Origin: Pampus argenteus
Lineage: Eukaryota > Chordata > Actinopteri > Scombriformes > Stromateidae
Assembly (NCBI GenBank): GCA_036937835.1
Contig: CM072877.1
Coordinates: forward strand, 10,481,001-10,545,000
DNA: 64,000 bases
Reading direction: 5' to 3'
A program made the position numbers and the translations under genes. This document shows, piece after piece, positions 58,205-64,000 of this stretch (position 1 is the stretch's first letter; every line of letters starts with the position of its first letter). The notes under the pieces are model-generated. The model was not told the DNA's origin and made no database searches. It was given only the letters and a program-made list of their open reading frames with translations.

Positions 58205-60404
58205 CTGACTTGAGCACAACCTCAACATTTCCATTTCCCTCCCTACCACCCCCACATCGTCATCACTTCCCCTTTTCCTCACCCTCTTCCCCCTCTGCCT
58301 TTCCTACATGTGTACGTTTGTAGAGTTAGTGTGTGTGCTTGTGCATTCCTACCTTGTGCGTGTGTGTGTGCGTGTGTACGAGAAGGACCAACTGTAACAC
58401 ATAAAACATAACAAATACTATAAAATGTTAACATTGAGAAGTCACCTGTTTTGAGCTGGGATCAGATTTGTGAACGGGTGAGGCTTTAAATGCGAGTGTT
58501 AGAAGACCATCACTCCCACATTTGTGGACTTTGTTGCTGGTTTATAAGAAAATATACTGTTGGCAGTTTTTTTTTGTTATGTCAATAATGCCTTTAAGGT
58601 TTATATTTTTAATTATTTGGGGAATTTCAGATGTCTTATGTCACTACAATAACTGCAGCAAATTGTTTTGTTCAGCTTCCCTCTTCATGAAAAGAAAATT
58701 TGAGATCAGAAATCGATTGATCTGTACAGAGATTGAACACTATTTTATGCAACTTTTTTTTTTAATGGCTTTGTAAATTGTGTGACCAGCGTGGCTTAGA
58801 CATACCGCCTTGATTTATTTTCTGATGTTTACCATTGTGTCTTCAGTATAAACTCAGAACTCTTTCAGAGAAGAGAAGCTCCGTGTGGCAGAGGAGGACT
58901 GGGAAAAGGTTTGGGAGTGAACATTTGAATGCTCCGCTTTAACAAAAAGAAAAAGAAAATTACGAAAAACAAAAGCCGCATGTCCTGTGATCGAGCATGA
59001 ACTGTATGTGGTTTCTCATTCCTAATTTAATTGTGTGTCCCCCTCATGTTAGAGTTTAAATTAATTTCATAGATGTTTTTTTTTTACTATTAAGATTTGA
59101 AAGCCAGTTTTTCTGCACTGGGCAGAGAGCACAGCTACCTCAATATGATAAAAAGATTTATTTTTTTTTGCTCATGTCTAGATGCTTTTCCTCATGGCTT
59201 TCCCCAGTCTTGCTAAAGCGTAACATCTGAGGTGTGCCCCTAATTGCTTGTGCAGAAAACCGAGAACAAAATCTTCCCTTCTCAAAAAATTTTTAAGGAT
59301 ATATTTTGTTTGTGTGAATTTCTTTTCTTTGACATTCATTAATTATTTGTGCTTTGCTTTAGAGACAGAACTGTTTGGGGATGCTGTATGTTAATTACCA
59401 TCTCCATTGCGTTTGATTCAAAGGACAGTAATATTAAAATCTTTACAAAACCATACTAATACAGCAACTTGGATTGCAAATAAACACCCAAAATGTTTTT
59501 TTTTTTGGTTTTTTTTTTTTACTTCAAGGAAAAATACACTCTTGAACCCTTTGAATCAAAGTGTTTTCTGTCTTTATTACAATTGAGGCTGAATGTTAAC
59601 AACATTATTCATATCCAGTGTTTTCTGTATGTGCATATGATACTTGAATACAAATCATTTCGGACATATGAATGCTTCAGTTTCCTTGACGCAACATAAC
59701 AGGAGATATTCATAACGGTGAAACAGATCTTTGTGCATATTTGGCTCTGACAGGCTTTTAATGTTTAGAGGTCTTAGTTTGTGTTGGGCGTACCACACAT
59801 ATAGTCACCTGCACTAACTTCAAGCATCATTTTGAATGGAAATTTCCATGTGTGAGGAAAACCCCGTCTGAAGCATGCTTTTAGGGGTAGAGGCCTGGGT
59901 TTGTTCGCACTGTGTGTGTGTGTTCCACTTGACACCAACTGTGTGCTTTTTTCCTCAATGCCTTCCATTGGCTCCCCTGTCACTAGAGTGAGTATCATTT
60001 GCTTTTTCGCACTTTTCACTTCCTAGAGTAGAATCTAATACAAGACGACAACAGAGACATTTGACTTTCACAATTAACTTAAACATTACAGGAAATGATG
60101 TCCATGTAACTTGTAGGCTTTACGGTAACTGAAAGAAGTTGAAAATTGTTCATTTAGAGGTATGCAAGGGCGTCATTATGGGAGAGAAAATTAGAGAAAC
60201 TTGGCTTTCATGTTGACCACATGCCACTATTGTCAATGCCACCGTGTGCTGTTCTTTTCACCACTCTGACACATGCTTATTTTCACAAAACCTACCATTA
60301 AAATATTGGGGTTAAAAAAAAAAGCATTTTAAATGTTTTAATCTGTCTTGGAATTGTGAAAAGTCAGTGTTTTATTCTAACATATCCTTTTCTCTCCCTT
60401 CCAG

Positions 60405-60418
60405 GTTGTCTGTCATAA
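60405..60418 (+). CDS. atp2a2: Candidate SERCA2a-specific terminal coding exon
   Basis: The acceptor CCTTTTCTCTCCCTTCCAG ends at 60404 and is preceded by a long pyrimidine tract, the best acceptor I saw in the 3' region. Joined to the donor at 58053, the frame reads Gly-Cys-Leu-Ser-stop after ...Leu-Glu-Pro. This gives a protein of 996 aa, one residue shorter than human SERCA2a (997 aa, which ends Ala-Ile-Leu-Glu). The location, downstream of the 2b stop, matches the mammalian gene layout. The C-terminal residues differ from the mammalian ones, so this is inferred rather than recognised. Confidence 0.45.
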
Positions 60419-61368
60419 AAGCTTCGTGTAATTTTCAGAGTAGTCTCAAAGGCTGGAGTCGTCCTACCATCCAGCATGTGTGCTCACTTTTAACATCACA
60501 CACCTCAGACATCATGATGACCAGCATTGTGTGTATCCTTACGCAAACAAAAATAAAGGTGGTTGGGCTTTGCCCTATGCACCACAACAAACCACACACA
60601 CACACACTCTTAACACACTTATACCTCTGTGTGCAGATATATCAACATAACACTATTCCAGTTTTGTGTGCAGGGAAATTCGACACCCTCAACGTTCCTT
60701 CTTGCATGAAGAACTTGTTTCTGACTTTCATAGTAGCTCGTCACGTAGAGAATCTTTAAAAACATTGGGTTGATTGGTCTTAGCTGTACATCAGTGTACA
60801 AATATCATGCATGCGTTTCAGCTGTATGTAGGCTTTGCAATTTATATTTAAAGATTCTAATGTATTATACTCAAATGACATTTTGATGGTTTTAAGATGG
60901 ATATATCGTAGATATTGGGGGAAATCACTGTTTTTATTCCAACAGTTTGGGGAATTTGCACAATATTTGGACATGACAGAAACGACTCATTCTGAACTTG
61001 ACTGTGCTCTACTTGAGTTTGTTTTTTTTTTTTTTTACTTAAACTATCCCGCTTTTATTAAACTTGAGGCCAATAACTGTCCCATTTACTTTCTGGTGAA
61101 TTAGTCCTTTATAATTAGGACAATGGGCTCATAATGATAATCCTGCAATACAACAGTGTTCTCCTGTTTTTTTTTATTGCCTCTGCATTATTATTCTTAT
61201 CATGTATCTTTATCAACTGCTGTAAAACTGTGATCAATGTGAGGAGGCCTGTGCAGCCCCCTCAGTGACACCTGATTGAAGAACAATATTTACCATATGT
61301 AAAAAGATGATCATTATTGAAGACTAATAATGATTGTACATGCATTACTGAGGTTGTGGTTTCAGGTA

Positions 61369-61374
61369 AATAAA
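61369..61374 (+). terminator. Distal poly(A) signal of atp2a2
   Basis: AATAAA within GGTAAATAAAAACATA, followed by a T-rich stretch from about 61400 that could act as a downstream element. Confidence 0.5.
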
Positions 61375-61802
61375 AACATATAGTATTTGAACTCTGCCAT
61401 CATTTCCTTTATTTCATTTAAGTATAAGTAAATTATTCTTTTTACATAGTCATTGCTCTATTTCCACCATTAGCAATTTATATGATCAAAAACAAACTCC
61501 TACCACCATTTACAACAGTTTATGAATGCTCTACATTGAGATATTTAAATATATGAAATGTTGCTGTCTGTAAACAGCAAATACTAAAATGTACAGTAGA
61601 TTATAATATTTCTCCACTAGGTGGCAGTGTTGAGTTGAAGATACCAAGAGCAAGATCTGTAGCACCTGTCTGAAAGTCCATCATTTGTGGGTTATATGTA
61701 TCTATATGTAGCTGCCTGGAAGTGCACAAGACAAATCAGTAGTCATGAAACTACAGTAAAATAAAAACCATTTATGTCATGTTTTCCCATACATTAAAAT
61801 GG

Positions 61803-61803
<1 letters not shown>

Positions 61804-61855
<52 letters not shown>
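61804..61855. repeat. (TA)n microsatellite
   Basis: About 26 uninterrupted TA units between atp2a2 and bcr. It is self-complementary and able to form cruciforms. Confidence 0.97.
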
Positions 61856-61859
<4 letters not shown>

Positions 61860-62307
61860 AAGTCTTGGCTACTGTTATTAAACAATCAGTGTGTGAGAAA
61901 GAATAAAGTGTGAACAGACACAAACCCTCAGCAGTATTCAAGAGAGGCGTGACTGCATCCCTGCTCTGTCTCTTTAACCAGCAGGATCACTGTCACTCTG
62001 GTCCCTCCCCTTCTTGCAGCCCCTCCAGTGTTGCTGGCCTGAGATGGGAGCGCACACAGCCGCACCATCACGGCCGAAGAAACGGGAGAAATCTGGAAAA
62101 GAACATTTTAAAAAAACCCATCAACAGTACCACGTATTCGCCGTTAGGATAAAAAAAATGGGATAACCAAACAAGTCGTATACTTTTATCGGATCCCATC
62201 AGCTTAATCGCGTCCTTTGAGAAAGTCAGATGGTGTCGTCGCTTGTGTTTTGCGCTTTTTATCCTTTCTCCTTGAGCGCTGCTGGTACAAAGGCGCTGGG
62301 TCCGGAG

Positions 62308-62331
62308 CAGCAGCAGCAGCAGCAGCAGCAG
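62308..62331 (+). repeat. (CAG)8 trinucleotide repeat
   Basis: Eight perfect CAG units about 585 bp before the bcr start codon, inside the upstream frame 62230-62421, where they read as eight glutamines. Confidence 0.95.
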
Positions 62332-62915
62332 TACCGGGGATTACTGCCGTATGAATGGACAAGAGTGAAAGCTCCGGCCACCACGTACAAGCCTGGACTA
62401 AAACACACAGTCAGTGAGTAAACTGAGCAGGATTTAAACACTTTCTTCTCTTTTCCTCCCTGGGAGCCACATAACCCCGCGAAGACAGATGCTGTCATTG
62501 TACCGAGGCTGGGATTTAAAAAACAAATTTTTTAATTTTTGTTCTGGATCTGAAAGTGGTCTTTTCTGGAATAATGTATGAGGAAGATGAGCTCAATTAT
62601 AGCTTTCTATTCCTTTGTATGTGTCGCTCATTCCCAGCTAGTCCTCTCACTGAGCAGCCGGTTTCTCTTCAGGATGGGATGTATTGTTGCGACTGCGCAA
62701 ACTACGACAAGTGTCAGCAATTAGACTGTGTGTTTGTGAACGGGTTACCTAAAGGCCTGTTGTAAACACTCACTGTTTTCTAATAGTAGGTGCCCTTTGT
62801 TGTTGATAGAGACTGTCGTCAGCTGGACTAGAAAGGTACAAACTGTGCGCCCTCTGCTTCATACTCCCCCTGTGTGTGAACCAGGGTTGGTCGCAAAAAA
62901 TAAATTTGGCACAAT

Positions 62916-64000
62916 ATGGTGGAGCCAGTTGGATTCATTGAGGCGTGGAAAGCACAGTTCCCAGAGTCAGAGCCCCCCAAGATGGAGCTGCGGTCGGTCG
63001 GTGGCATCGAGCAAGAGCTAGAGAAGTGCAAAGCGTCCATCAGGCGCCTGGAGCAGGAGGTGAACAAGGAGCGCTTCCGCATGATCTACCTGCAGACCCT
63101 CCTGGCAAAGGAGAGGAAGAGCTATGACAAGCAGCGGTGGGGTTTCAGGAAGACCCCCCTGAATGAAGGGGTGGACCCTGCAGCTCCGCAAGGCGCAGAG
63201 TCCCAGTCCCAGCAGCCACACATGCAGGAGACTGGTGGAGTTGGAGTAGTAGTGGGAGGAAGTTGTGGAGGGTACGCTGGTGTAAGTGGGGGTGTTGGGG
63301 ACAGGAACCGTTATCAGCCCCTTGCAGATGGAACCGGCAGGTCCAAACCCAGGCCTCCACCTGCCAGGAAGTCAGCCTCCCATGGAGATGGCCTAGAGTC
63401 AGCCTTTGAGGTACCCCAGCAGGTTGAGTCAACGTCCTGCGACAACCTGGATGGCCTCTCGCCATCCAAGCAGAGAGGCAACATCACCGTCTCGCCCCGC
63501 AGACCCAACCTCCCACCGCCAGACAAAGAACTGCCCTCTGACCCCAAGGACAAGCTGGGAATGGGACTTGGTGTGGCAGCCCTTAGGTCCAACTTTGAAA
63601 GGATCAAACGGGCCAACTCTCACTCTGCGGGTGATGCAGCTAAGGGCCAGGAGAAGCCGCTGCCACCACCGCCGTTCTACACCAACATGGAATTCCACCA
63701 TGAGAGGGGTCTGGTCAGGGTCAATGACCGCGACGTCTCCGACAAGATCAGCTCCCTGGGCAGCCAGGCCATGCAGATGGAGCGAAAGAGATCCCTGCAC
63801 TCCCTCCCAGGTAACCTGGCAACAGTGGCAGGGGAGCTCCGTGCCAGGCCAGTGTATAGAGGGCGCTCCACTGAGAGCACCTGTGGCTATGATGCAGAAT
63901 ATGAAGATGGAGAACCCAACCAGCGTCATTCAGGGAGGGCCAACGGGGGCAAACCTCCACCGCCGCCTTGGCAGCCCTCCGAGTTCCAGGCGTATTCCAG
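62916..64000 (+). CDS. bcr: BCR activator of RhoGEF and GTPase, first exon, partial
   Basis: The frame opens at ATG 62916 (in-frame TAA at 62901) and runs 361 codons to the window edge without a stop. BCR is a cytoplasmic signalling scaffold with an N-terminal oligomerisation coiled coil, a Ser/Thr-kinase-like and SH2-binding region, then DH, PH, C2 and RhoGAP domains that lie beyond this window. Residues 1-80 match the human oligomerisation domain closely (MVEPVGFIEAWKAQFPESEP, IEQELEKCKASIRRLEQEVN, IYLQTLLAKERKSYDKQRWG). A Gly/Val-rich insert at about 108-131 and proline-rich stretches follow. The GRB2 SH2 docking tyrosine (human Tyr177, YVNV) is Tyr255 here, in FYTNMEFHHERG; the pYxN core is kept. 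The shift to 255 reflects a longer N-terminal linker. The SLGSQAMQMERKRS block is also conserved. The exon is markedly GC-richer than its surroundings. Confidence 0.95.
   Translation, partial: MVEPVGFIEAWKAQFPESEPPKMELRSVGGIEQELEKCKASIRRLEQEVNKERFRMIYLQTLLAKERKSYDKQRWGFRKTPLNEGVDPAAPQGAESQSQQPHMQETGGVGVVVGGSCGGYAGVSGGVGDRNRYQPLADGTGRSKPRPPPARKSASHGDGLESAFEVPQQVESTSCDNLDGLSPSKQRGNITVSPRRPNLPPPDKELPSDPKDKLGMGLGVAALRSNFERIKRANSHSAGDAAKGQEKPLPPPPFYTNMEFHHERGLVRVNDRDVSDKISSLGSQAMQMERKRSLHSLPGNLATVAGELRARPVYRGRSTESTCGYDAEYEDGEPNQRHSGRANGGKPPPPPWQPSEFQAYS

Larger units (their letters stand above)
58205..61390 (+). other. atp2a2 3' untranslated region and terminal exon area
   Basis: No other gene is seen up to 61.4 kb. 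AATAAA signals occur at 59479-59484, 60552-60557 and 61369-61374. The first would fit a 2b transcript; the later ones could serve the predicted spliced form whose terminal exon starts at 60405. The sequence is T-rich with long homopolymers (59494-59519, 61021-61036). Confidence 0.6.
61391..62915 (+). other. bcr 5' flank and probable 5' UTR
   Basis: Contains the TA repeat at 61804-61855, a GC-richer block from about 62000, two upstream open frames (62230-62421 and 62574-62765, 63 codons each) and the CAG repeat. No TATA box at a convincing position was noted. The transcription start cannot be placed from sequence. Confidence 0.5.

Overview
This window looks like nuclear DNA from a ray-finned (teleost) fish. 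The evidence is large AT-rich introns and intergenic DNA, many CA/GT microsatellites, split genes with GT..AG introns, vertebrate-type proteins, and dispersed repeats of kinds common in fish genomes. There is no sign of bacterial, organellar or viral coding organisation. No rRNA, tRNA or CRISPR array was found.

Layout. (1) 1-26.2 kb is mostly non-coding. On the minus strand I can support three in-phase exons (about 25.19-25.13, 22.86-22.72 and 15.91-15.77 kb) of a coiled-coil protein. It resembles the N-terminal part of RIM-binding proteins (tentatively rimbp2). The rest holds microsatellites, two copies of a dispersed repeat (12.07-12.31 and 16.21-16.70 kb), other repeat fragments and a LINE 3' end at 25.7 kb. 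(2) 26.5-30.35 kb, minus strand: a complete 15-exon noc4l gene (529 aa, ribosome biogenesis). (3) 31.2-33.2 kb, minus strand: a complete 6-exon pus1 gene (tRNA pseudouridine synthase). Exon 1 supplies an in-frame, arginine-rich N-terminal extension that looks like a mitochondrial presequence, and exon 2 has an internal start for a nuclear/cytosolic form. (4) 33.3-37.5 kb: intergenic DNA with one TATA-box locus and unassigned open frames, then the atp2a2 promoter. (5) 37.58-58.20 kb, plus strand: a complete 23-exon atp2a2 gene (SERCA2). Read through, it encodes a 1042-aa SERCA2b form. An internal splice donor at 58053 and a strong acceptor at 60404 predict a 996-aa SERCA2a-like form. (6) 61.4-64.0 kb, plus strand: the 5' flank and first coding exon of bcr (361 codons, cut by the window edge), with a CAG repeat inside an upstream open frame.

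The genes are not an operon and share no single pathway. noc4l and pus1 both serve RNA and ribosome maturation and lie tail-to-head on the same strand, atp2a2 pumps calcium into the ER/SR, and bcr is a signalling scaffold. Human NOC4L, PUS1, RIMBP2 and ATP2A2 are all on 12q24, which gives some synteny support to the tentative rimbp2 call; BCR is on human chromosome 22.

I see no convincing new multi-gene system. The most useful leads are the dual-start pus1, the predicted alternative SERCA2 C-terminus, the unassigned TATA locus at 34.2-34.8 kb, two orphan exon-like GC-rich blocks (3.86 and 18.56 kb), RFX/X-box-type motifs in the 7-21 kb region, a perfect 14-bp hairpin just past the noc4l poly(A) signal, and the bcr upstream open frame with eight CAG units.
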